A stretch of 64,000 nucleotides of DNA from Haliscomenobacter sp040403615 (GTDB lineage Bacteria; Bacteroidota; Bacteroidia; Chitinophagales; Saprospiraceae): contig NZ_JBBAKG010000028.1 in the NCBI RefSeq assembly GCF_040403615.1, positions 1 to 64,000 on the forward strand, written 5' to 3'. Positions 52,893 to 60,905 of the stretch are shown in pieces. The notes beneath the pieces were generated by a model, which saw nothing but the letters and a program-made list of their open reading frames with translations, was not told the origin of the DNA and made no database searches. The translations under genes were made by a program, and so were the position numbers. Every line of letters begins with the position of its first letter. Positions within the stretch are counted from its first letter, which is position 1.

Positions 52893-55454
52893 TTACAGCC
52901 ATTTGATCAAGCTCAGATCCTGACGGTGTGGCAAACTTTCGTGCTTTGGGTACAAACGGAAACCATATTCGTATACACCCGACATTTGTGGGTTTATTTC
53001 TGATTCAAACGTAGCAATATCTCCGGTACCGAGTGTCAAAGACAAAGGATGGGTATTGCGCAGTTCCAATTCTGTATCACTCTTGCGTTTGAAAAACAAT
53101 ACTTCGATCCCCAAATGCTCTGGTTTGACGCCATTGCAATACACTTTGACCCCCACTTTGAAGCTTTCCCCAATGGTCAACGAATAATTATCGGTATCAA
53201 AAATATCGCGATCCACCAGGTGAATACCCGACCAACGCTGTTGCATTTGTTTTTTCCAATCCGCCATAACCTTGGCGTCTTTGAAATGGTCTTGCTTGAG
53301 TTGTCCGCCACGCTTGGCCAACTTGTTGTAGTAGCGGGCAAAATAATCGTCCATCATGCGCTTCATGGTAAAACGAGGCCCTACTTTGGAGATAACGTTG
53401 CGAATGTACTGCACCCAATCTTCGGAAATACCTTCTGCGTTGAGGTTGTAGTAGGTTGGAATGATTTCTTCCTCAAACGTATTGTAGAGCGTTTCTGCAT
53501 CCAATTCATCCTGCAGTACGGGATCGTCATAAGTGTTTTCGAGGGGAAGTGCCCAACCAGAGTCTGAGCGATAACCTTCTGCCCACCATCCGTCCAATAC
53601 ACTGAAGTTCATTACCCCATTCATGGCTGCTTTCATGCCTGAAGTACCTGAAGCTTCCAAAGGACGCGTTGGGGTATTGAGCCAGATATCTACCCCCTGT
53701 ACCAGTAATCGCGCCATTTCCATGTTGTAGCCTTCCAGGAAAATCACTTTTCCTGCAAATTCCGGACGTTTGGACAGGTTGACGATGTCTTTGATGAGTT
53801 TTTGTCCTGGTTGGTCAGCAGGGTGAGCTTTACCAGCAAAAATAAACATTACTGGACGCTGTTTGTCTCCAACCAATTGAGCCAAACGCTCCGGGTTTTG
53901 GAACAACAGGTTAGCCCGCTTGTAAGTAGCAAAGCGACGAGCGAAACCGATAACCAACGCGTTTTCAGGAATATTGTTGAGTACTTCAAAGATGCGTCCT
54001 GGTTTTTCACCACGTCGCGTCAATTCGGTCTTCATTTTATCCTTTACGTAGTGCAACAAGCGGTTTTTCAGCATCTTGCGGATCTCCATAATCCGATTCG
54101 CCGGGATTTTCTGAACGCCTTCCCAATTCTTGAGGTCGGCTTGGTTCTTGATGAATTTATCCCCCGCGTATTCCTGAAACAGCTGGTGCCAATCGTTGGC
54201 AATCCAGGTAGGGTAATGCACGCCGTTGGTTACAAAACCTACGTGCAATTCCTGCTGGTTGTAGCCCGGGAACATCGTTTTGAACATCTGCTGAGAAACC
54301 AGGCCGTGCAATTCACTTACTCCGTTTACTTCCTGGCACAGGTGAATGGCCAGGTGACTCATCGAGAAAGGTTCTTCGTTGTTGGCAGCATCGATGCGGC
54401 CCAGTCCCATAAAATCAAACCAGGTAATGCCCAACTGCGAGCAATACTCCGTCATGTATTTGCGCAACAATTCATCGGTAAAGTAGTCGTGGCCAGCAGG
54501 TACCGGGGTGTGTGTCGTAAACAAGGAAGAGGAACGAACCACTTCCATCGCTTGAGGGTAAGTCAGGTGCTGATTGCGAATCAATCCGCGCATTCTTTCC
54601 AGGCCCATAAATGCAGCATGTCCTTCGTTGCAATGGTAAATATCAGCCTCAAAACCAAGTGCTTCCAAGGCGCGAATTCCTCCAATACCCAAAAACATTT
54701 CCTGCTTGAGGCGGTGTTCTTTGTCTCCACCATACAAGTGGTGCGTAATAGAGCGATCCTCCCAGGAGTTCTCATTCAGATCCGTATCGAGCAAGTAAAG
54801 TGGGATACGGCCAACCGGCAATGCCCAAACCTTGGCAAATACCTGACGGCCAGGCATATCAATGGTTATTTTGAGCCACTCGCCGTTGTTGTCACGCACT
54901 GGGTGCATCGGCATCTTGGTGTATTCCTGTGGCGTATAGTTGTTGACCTGATCGCCATACAAGGAGATGCTTTGCTCAAAATAGCCATAGCGGTACAAGA
55001 GGCCAACTCCAGCCATATTGACGTTTTCGTCACTGGCTTCTTTCAGAAAATCACCAGCAAGTACACCCAAACCACCAGAATAGAGCCGAGCAGAAATATG
55101 CAAACCAAACTCCATGCTGAAATAAGCAATTTTGGGGCTGTTGATTGCAGGTTTTTCTCCAAGGTATTTTTTGAAAGACGCATGAGCTTTGGACATTAGG
55201 CTCATGAATGATTTATCTTTCAACAACTCTTGTGCTCTTTCAACACCGAGTTGATCCAGTATTGCGATTGGATTGTAGTTGAGCGCTTCCCAGTTTTCCG
55301 GACTGATTTGTTTAAACAGCTCGGTAGCATCTTGACTCCAAGACCAACAAAGGTTGTTGGCCATTTCTTGTAGGGGTTCAAGCTCTTCTGGCAAGCGAGA
55401 TTCAATAAAAATGCGCTTTAGTTTGACACTGCTGTCATTTAAATGCTCAACCAT
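52893..55454 (-). CDS. glgP: Alpha-glucan phosphorylase (GT35)
   Basis: 853 residues. Near the N-terminus MANNLCWSWSQDATELFKQI and then SMEFGLHISARLYSGGLGVL mark the non-plant/animal type glucan phosphorylase. Catalytic and substrate motifs follow: NEGHAAFMGLERMRGL, THTPVPAGHDYF, HVGFVTNGVHYPTWIAND, and the PLP lysine in SGTSGMKAAMNG near residue 600-610. It releases glucose-1-phosphate from glycogen or maltodextrin. The first Met of MVEHLNDS begins the protein. The last 60 residues add a small beta-rich tail (GIEVLFFKRKSDTELELRNT). It stands alone, 134 bases upstream of the outer-membrane barrel operon end. Confidence 0.96.
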   Translation of the reverse strand: MVEHLNDSSVKLKRIFIESRLPEELEPLQEMANNLCWSWSQDATELFKQISPENWEALNYNPIAILDQLGVERAQELLKDKSFMSLMSKAHASFKKYLGEKPAINSPKIAYFSMEFGLHISARLYSGGLGVLAGDFLKEASDENVNMAGVGLLYRYGYFEQSISLYGDQVNNYTPQEYTKMPMHPVRDNNGEWLKITIDMPGRQVFAKVWALPVGRIPLYLLDTDLNENSWEDRSITHHLYGGDKEHRLKQEMFLGIGGIRALEALGFEADIYHCNEGHAAFMGLERMRGLIRNQHLTYPQAMEVVRSSSLFTTHTPVPAGHDYFTDELLRKYMTEYCSQLGITWFDFMGLGRIDAANNEEPFSMSHLAIHLCQEVNGVSELHGLVSQQMFKTMFPGYNQQELHVGFVTNGVHYPTWIANDWHQLFQEYAGDKFIKNQADLKNWEGVQKIPANRIMEIRKMLKNRLLHYVKDKMKTELTRRGEKPGRIFEVLNNIPENALVIGFARRFATYKRANLLFQNPERLAQLVGDKQRPVMFIFAGKAHPADQPGQKLIKDIVNLSKRPEFAGKVIFLEGYNMEMARLLVQGVDIWLNTPTRPLEASGTSGMKAAMNGVMNFSVLDGWWAEGYRSDSGWALPLENTYDDPVLQDELDAETLYNTFEEEIIPTYYNLNAEGISEDWVQYIRNVISKVGPRFTMKRMMDDYFARYYNKLAKRGGQLKQDHFKDAKVMADWKKQMQQRWSGIHLVDRDIFDTDNYSLTIGESFKVGVKVYCNGVKPEHLGIEVLFFKRKSDTELELRNTHPLSLTLGTGDIATFESEINPQMSGVYEYGFRLYPKHESLPHRQDLSLIKWL

Positions 55455-55588
55455 TATAATTCAATTTTGTGAACAATAACACGGTGGAAAGGTACGGCTA
55501 AAATCCTAAATTTTGATGCCGAGAAGAGGATTGAAAATAGAACAAACGTTTGCAGTGGATAAATAGACAAGGAGAACGATGACGTTTT

Positions 55589-56749
55589 TCACCTGACTTT
55601 TGCCCTAAACAAGAAGACGCCCAAGCCAAAATTTAAACTTAAATTACTCAATTTAAAGTCGTTGTCAACGTAAGCAAATTTTTGGATGATCAATTGATCG
55701 CTGTTGGTATTGCGCAGGTTTTGTAATGTATAGGTGTATTGTGCATCCATCAAAAAGAACAAGCGGTGCAAGTGTAATTTTAATCCAGCTCCACCGATTA
55801 CCGAAAACGTATTGGATTTTCGGTAATCGCCAATATACTCCGAGGGAGAAACAATGGCAGCAGTGGGGTCAGATTGGTAAGTGAGCTTCAGTGTGCTCAA
55901 TTTGGCCGTATTGCTCAGTAGATAGTCAAAACTACCTCCCAATTTGAGGTAAGGAATCAAATGGCGATTCACAATCTCGTCACGCGGAACCAGATTGAGT
56001 GACAAATAAACCGGCGCCCGCAGCCAGAGATGCTTTTCTGCCACAAAAAGCGAGGCGTTGTCAATTTCTCCATTTTGGCTTTCTACATTTTCCAACTGCA
56101 TTAAATATCGAAACGAATAGCGTGAAACGGTTACGCCGAAATGCAAATCAAAATTAGAATGCCGGTATAAAGCCATTCCAATATCAACGCCACCCTGGAA
56201 ACCCCAGCTGATGTCGTAATCTCCATCAGCGCTCTTAAAAATTTGCTCGCGGCTGGTAATGCTTGCGCCCGGCAAGGTAGTTGAACTTAAAAATTGAGCT
56301 GAAGTGAAAAGGATTGGCCCAAAACTGCCCGATATCTCCGCACATGGAAAACTGATTACCTGCTGACGCAAATAGCGCATTTCCGGTATTTCGGCATTTA
56401 TTTTGTAAAACGGATCGACTTGTAGCAATTTCAATAAGGTGTGCTGAGCCAAGCTGGTACTGTCCATAAAGATATAAGCTTCCGTAGAGAGATTGAGCGC
56501 TGTACGCCGAAAACTCCGACTTTGATCTCGATCATAAGGGCAATCCCCCAGAACAGCAATGACTTGACTGAGTTTGCCTTTTTCATATAACTGACTGGCT
56601 TGACTGAGGTTATCCTGACAACTGTCTCTTTGAGCCGCCACAAATGTGCGGCTGAAGAGCAGGAGCACTACAACCATTCCTCCCAGATATGAGCTGGGGC
56701 ATGAGTACCCGTTTAGGGCTGGGCTATAGGTTTTCAATTGCCACCACAT
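55589..56749 (-). CDS. Outer-membrane barrel with N-terminal periplasmic helical domain, last gene of the CHAT/STAND operon
   Basis: 386 residues. A membrane-like N-terminal segment (MVVVLLLFSRTFVAAQ, about 25-40) is the likely signal peptide, in which case the start may be the Met at 56677. TPR-like helices follow (DNLSQASQLYEKGKLSQVIA, VLGDCPYDRDQSRSFRRTAL, LNLSTEAYIFMDSTSLAQHT). The C-terminal 270 residues have alternating beta-strand character ending LSLNFGLGVFLFRAK, typical of the small outer-membrane barrel family. It overlaps the WD40 gene by 16 bases, the longest overlap in the operon. A periplasmic TPR plus barrel fused in one protein, coupled to a cytoplasmic signalling set, suggests an envelope sensor or target for that set, which is inference. 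Confidence 0.82.
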   Translation of the reverse strand: MWWQLKTYSPALNGYSCPSSYLGGMVVVLLLFSRTFVAAQRDSCQDNLSQASQLYEKGKLSQVIAVLGDCPYDRDQSRSFRRTALNLSTEAYIFMDSTSLAQHTLLKLLQVDPFYKINAEIPEMRYLRQQVISFPCAEISGSFGPILFTSAQFLSSTTLPGASITSREQIFKSADGDYDISWGFQGGVDIGMALYRHSNFDLHFGVTVSRYSFRYLMQLENVESQNGEIDNASLFVAEKHLWLRAPVYLSLNLVPRDEIVNRHLIPYLKLGGSFDYLLSNTAKLSTLKLTYQSDPTAAIVSPSEYIGDYRKSNTFSVIGGAGLKLHLHRLFFLMDAQYTYTLQNLRNTNSDQLIIQKFAYVDNDFKLSNLSLNFGLGVFLFRAKVR

Positions 56750-59046
56750 ACCTTCTGTTGTTTTATATCAGTGCCAAAAAAACGACGCCAATCGGTGCTT
56801 TCCATTTCATCATAACGGGGCGAAAGGTAGCGGGCACGCAACTGATTGCAAAGGTGTTCGGCATAAACCCTGGGATCGAGGTTCCAAAAAGCGACTTCCC
56901 CATTTTTGGTTCCCACCAGTAAAAAACGCTCATCTGGTGAGAAGCAGATTGAAGTAGCCCAACCCTCGTGGTCTTCCAGCAGCAAAGGCTGGTAAGTAGG
57001 ATCGCTTTCATAAATTTTCAAGTCCCACAACGTTGCCCGACCGTCCAAACTGGCCGCAGCCAGGTATCGTCCATTGGGGCTAAATGCGAGATGGACAATC
57101 GGCGACTGGTTTTGCTTGAATAGAGGTACCAGGTTGTTGATATCGAGGGTTGCCACATCCATTCTACCCAACAAAATCTGGCCATTTTGGAAACCAAAAG
57201 CCATCAGTCCTGCCCCGCTACTTTGTTGTGCAGCTAGCCCTGTCAAAACGCCATAATTGCTTTGAAGCGTAATATTGCGGGTATGTCTTTCCTGGCGTAC
57301 CATGCGGCCATTGATCAAACCTTCGATGTTGAATTCGGTATCTCCATCGCGGTAGATGAATTGCGCGCTCAAAGGAATCATCCCCCGATCGGTTTCCAAA
57401 AATGTGCTCGCTCCTGAGTACAATTTAGGAATATCGCGCATTGGAGCATTGCTCCCGCTCTTATAATAAGCATGTCTGAATCCCATTCCGGCCACAGCCC
57501 CGGTATTGTTGAGAAAGTGGCTGGCGGTTATCTCTTCGTGGGATTTCCCTTTTGGCCAGGGAATCCGTTGGGTTGTTTTGTTGCCAAAATTGTACACTTG
57601 CATGTAATTCAGTTCTCCTCCCACCAACAACTGATCTTCGTTGGCACTTAGTGAAAGTGAATTGTGTACGGCATCCCCATCAAAAGGCAATAAAGTTCGA
57701 CGGTGGGCGGGTACGCCTAAAGCGTTCCATTCATCAATGTCCCATTGAATCACTTTGCCATCACTCCCAGTTGTAAAAAATCGTTTGCCATTGCTTTGAA
57801 AAACAATGTCGCGGATCGAACCTTCCTGGGCTTTTGATCTGAACTGGGTGGATGGATCTACGTCTTTGACGGCGTAGTACAATGCATTGTAGATATAAGG
57901 GTGGCGTGTCAATCCCAACTCAGGGGAGGAACTGACAATATTGTAAGCCTGCCGTGCCACCAGAGCTTGCAAACGCGGATCGTCAAGTTCCTGACTCTTG
58001 AGGGCCGCATTGAGGGCAATGACAGCATTGCTGAAAACTACAGCGCGTTTACGGGCTTTCTCGGCATCTTTTTCTGATTGTTCGGCCTCTTTGCGCAAGC
58101 GTTCTGCTTTTTCCGCCGATTGTGTGGCTTTGGCTTCAGCCTGCCGGGCAAGTTCGCTAGAGCGAATGGCATTGGCTGCTTCTTGCTTAGCGCGATTTCT
58201 CTCACTTTGTGCTTGCCGGGCATTTTCATTGGCACGAGCGGCTTCAGCTTTGGCTTGGGCCGCATATTCTTTTGCGACCTTGGCCAATGAATCTGCTCTT
58301 TGTTTTTCAGCAATGGCAAAATCCAGACTTTGCTGAATCGTATTTGCAGATTCTTTTTCAGTATCCAGTGCTTGATTTAAGCTATCACGGCTTTCATTGA
58401 GTTGCAGATTTATTTGTGCCAATTTCTTGGAATTCTTTTCGGCTACACGACTTTGAAACCAAGCTAATAATGCCATTGCAGTGATGGCCATAAAAATTAA
58501 AACAAACAAATAGCCTCTCCGCCTTTTGTTGCGCTGGATTGCTTCCCGAGATTCCCTTACAAAATCAGCCTCTTCAGGATTTAATTCTAATAATTCGATA
58601 GAGGAGGTAATGTAATTGAGGTAATGTTCATCCAGAAACTCCTTGCGTTGCATGCGGTCTCGAATGGTTGAGCGCATGGTACGCAATACCCGGTTTTCGG
58701 CTTCTACTTTTTGATAAGCACGTTGTGCCAAAAGGTTGTTGCTCAATTCATATTTGCCGCCTGAGGTTTTACGCAACAAATTGGTACTGGTCATTTGAGC
58801 CAGAACCCGTTCTATCTTATTGCGGGGAATTCCCTTTTTGGCATACAGCTCATTTGCAATGTTGTCTTCGCTGAGTTGAACCCGATTCCCGCTTTGTACA
58901 AACATAGACAAAACCTTGTTGCCCATGCCCCGGTATTCTTCCCCGAGGATGGCTTCGATTTCGCGAACCTGCTGATCGAGCAGGTCTTCTACCATGTTGT
59001 TTCCCATGCCCAATTTACTCAGGCTGTCGAGCGTAATTCTTTTCAA
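56734..59046 (-). CDS. Membrane-anchored coiled-coil WD40 protein; its start holds the second half of a STAND module
   Basis: 770 residues, starting TTG. Residues 1-110 continue the second STAND module of the preceding gene (TLDSLSKLGMGNNMVEDLLD, then VLAQMTSTNLLRKTSGGKYE with a winged-helix look). A linker leads to one membrane segment at about 178-197 (YLFVLIFMAITAMALLAWFQ) and an Ala/Glu/Lys-rich coiled coil at about 200-345. Residues 345-400 (FSNAVIALNAALKSQELDDP) resemble the linker of known nSTAND-WD40 proteins. At least four WD40 blades follow (IRDIVFQSNGKRFFTTGSDG, VHLAFSPNGRYLAAASLDGR, TSICFSPDERFLLVGTKNGE, among others). The protein is placed in the inner membrane with the propeller probably in the cytoplasm or periplasm; orientation is not certain. 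Confidence 0.9.
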   Translation of the reverse strand: MKRITLDSLSKLGMGNNMVEDLLDQQVREIEAILGEEYRGMGNKVLSMFVQSGNRVQLSEDNIANELYAKKGIPRNKIERVLAQMTSTNLLRKTSGGKYELSNNLLAQRAYQKVEAENRVLRTMRSTIRDRMQRKEFLDEHYLNYITSSIELLELNPEEADFVRESREAIQRNKRRRGYLFVLIFMAITAMALLAWFQSRVAEKNSKKLAQINLQLNESRDSLNQALDTEKESANTIQQSLDFAIAEKQRADSLAKVAKEYAAQAKAEAARANENARQAQSERNRAKQEAANAIRSSELARQAEAKATQSAEKAERLRKEAEQSEKDAEKARKRAVVFSNAVIALNAALKSQELDDPRLQALVARQAYNIVSSSPELGLTRHPYIYNALYYAVKDVDPSTQFRSKAQEGSIRDIVFQSNGKRFFTTGSDGKVIQWDIDEWNALGVPAHRRTLLPFDGDAVHNSLSLSANEDQLLVGGELNYMQVYNFGNKTTQRIPWPKGKSHEEITASHFLNNTGAVAGMGFRHAYYKSGSNAPMRDIPKLYSGASTFLETDRGMIPLSAQFIYRDGDTEFNIEGLINGRMVRQERHTRNITLQSNYGVLTGLAAQQSSGAGLMAFGFQNGQILLGRMDVATLDINNLVPLFKQNQSPIVHLAFSPNGRYLAAASLDGRATLWDLKIYESDPTYQPLLLEDHEGWATSICFSPDERFLLVGTKNGEVAFWNLDPRVYAEHLCNQLRARYLSPRYDEMESTDWRRFFGTDIKQQKVCGGN

Positions 59047-60905
59047 GTGCTCAGCAATTTATGCATGTACAATTGCAGAAAAGTCAAATTGATTTTACCG
59101 TCCCCTTCCATCACATTGTCTAAAATGCGCTCCATCACTTTATCATCCTCCAATTCGACCGCAGCATAATGCAAATTTCGGCGAATCACATCGGTGGTTG
59201 TAGACTTGTCTAAATATTTAACGCGCATTTGTTCTTCTAAAATACCCGGGATATAGGTCTCAAGGTCTTGCAAATTGGCAAAAAACTCATCCCGAATCAC
59301 CAACACGAGATCACAATTGTGGTTGCCATCTAACAAATGAGCCAGATGTCGATAAAAAAGCTCCAATTGGGTGGTTTCTGGAATCCAGATAAACAACTCT
59401 TCCAATTGATCAAAGATGAGTACTTTTCGTTCATCCGGGGCGATGGAAGGGGCATCAACACCAAAAAAGAGGGTTAAGAGCAGCGGTGTATCTTCTTTTT
59501 TGGGTGGTTTTAAAAATATTTCGGTGAAAATAGTTTGCTCGAACAATTCCCGACTCAGGGCAATATAGGCAGTGCGAAACAACTGTTTCACCCTGGGGAT
59601 CAATCCTGCCCGGATTAGGGATGTTTTGCCTACGCCAATCGGCCCAAAAACCAGGGTTGTACGCACTTCGGTATCGTTGACAACCTTATCAAACAGTTCA
59701 CGGATTTCTTTTTCCCGGCCAAAAAACAATTCTGCCATCTCTGGTTCATAGGCCGAAAAATTGAGGAAAGGATTGGCGGGCAGTTGTTGCGCAGGCACCT
59801 GCAAAGGCATGGGCAAGCCCGCAGTTTTGGTTTGGGACAGCTTCAGTGCCAGACTGTCGTGTACCAACTCGTACTGGTCGTTGTCAAGCGGTCGCAAGAT
59901 GCGGTGATTGACAAAAAATTGGAGGTAGTTAAAATGCTTTAAACGGCCCAATTCTGGCATGGCGCGCTCAATGTATTGGCGTTTGATGGGTATTTTGGTG
60001 CCTTTATCGGATACAAAGAGTTTGAGCCATTTCAAACCCAACTCCCTGGAATCAATTTCCTGGGCAAACACATCGAGTTGCTCGTCGAGAAAGTCGCGCA
60101 AAACATCTTCAATGCGGCCAATTTCATTGACCAAATCTTGATCAAACACCACTTCGGGGCCACCGCGCAATGAGGCGACACGGTACAATTTGTCTAGAAA
60201 CACCTGAAGGTAGGTCAGTTGTACCCGTCCCATGCCTTCGGTTACTTTATCGATGATGGTCTCGGCAACCATATCGTCGCTCAGTACCACTTTGACTTTG
60301 TCGTTTTGAAGGGTATTGATGATGACCTTTTTGGCATTGCCTCGACTCATGGGCTCTACCCGCAGACGTTTGTCAAAAATTTGGGGTACTGCTTTCTCAA
60401 AAGCCGATAAATGCCCGAGGTATTCTTCGCGGATAACAATAATTAACTTGCAAGGAAGTTCGGCTTGCAGCAATTTTTTAACGGTTTTGATAAATACAGC
60501 CTCTTCCTGCGGAGAACCCAAAATGAACAATTCTTCAAATTGATCAAAAATGAGGTAAATCGGGCGCAAGTAATCCAAATACAAGGAATGGATCATTTGA
60601 TCCGGGGTGAAATCGGTTTCAAAAGCACCTTCCAGATCGTGTTTTTTCAATTCATCGCAAAAAGAATCATTGAGGTTATTTTTGCGGCGAATGGTGATGT
60701 CAAACAAATCGCTGGATTCAAATTTTCCGGCCAGACCACACTGTACCAAACTGGTTTTGCCCGTACCTGACACGCCATAAACCAGCATTAAGTTGGTTTG
60801 AAAGCTCATTTGATACAGCAATTCTACTTCCCCTTCACGTCCGAAGAAGATTTCGGTATCTGCTTTACCGTAGGCATCCAAAAACTTGAAAGGTGTACGG
60901 GTCAT
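59043..60905 (-). CDS. Tandem STAND (nSTAND-type) NTPase
   Basis: 620 residues with two P-loop modules. Module 1: FFGREGEVELLYQMSF, Walker A GVSGTGKTS at 44-52, Walker B IFDQFEELF with Asp 121, then IIVIREEYLGHLS and a winged-helix end (YELVHDSLALKLS near 345). Module 2: FFGREKEIRELFDKVV, Walker A GPIGVGKTS at 421-429, Walker B IFDQLEELF with Asp 499, and VLVIRDEFFANLQ. The module 1 Walker A to YELV distance is 301 residues. Module 2 is cut at residue 620, 199 residues after its Walker A; adding the first 98 residues of the next gene gives 298. STAND ATPases act as switch hubs in plant/animal NLRs and in bacterial defence. The CHAT gene ends in an ATGA overlap with this gene's start. Confidence 0.93.
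   Translation of the reverse strand: MTRTPFKFLDAYGKADTEIFFGREGEVELLYQMSFQTNLMLVYGVSGTGKTSLVQCGLAGKFESSDLFDITIRRKNNLNDSFCDELKKHDLEGAFETDFTPDQMIHSLYLDYLRPIYLIFDQFEELFILGSPQEEAVFIKTVKKLLQAELPCKLIIVIREEYLGHLSAFEKAVPQIFDKRLRVEPMSRGNAKKVIINTLQNDKVKVVLSDDMVAETIIDKVTEGMGRVQLTYLQVFLDKLYRVASLRGGPEVVFDQDLVNEIGRIEDVLRDFLDEQLDVFAQEIDSRELGLKWLKLFVSDKGTKIPIKRQYIERAMPELGRLKHFNYLQFFVNHRILRPLDNDQYELVHDSLALKLSQTKTAGLPMPLQVPAQQLPANPFLNFSAYEPEMAELFFGREKEIRELFDKVVNDTEVRTTLVFGPIGVGKTSLIRAGLIPRVKQLFRTAYIALSRELFEQTIFTEIFLKPPKKEDTPLLLTLFFGVDAPSIAPDERKVLIFDQLEELFIWIPETTQLELFYRHLAHLLDGNHNCDLVLVIRDEFFANLQDLETYIPGILEEQMRVKYLDKSTTTDVIRRNLHYAAVELEDDKVMERILDNVMEGDGKINLTFLQLYMHKLLST

Noticed and set aside
53802..55199. Long plus-strand frame (465 residues) opposite glgP
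   Set aside because: The composition is a mirror of glycogen phosphorylase codons and it lacks any recognisable domain or signal; the minus strand encodes a full, conserved enzyme.
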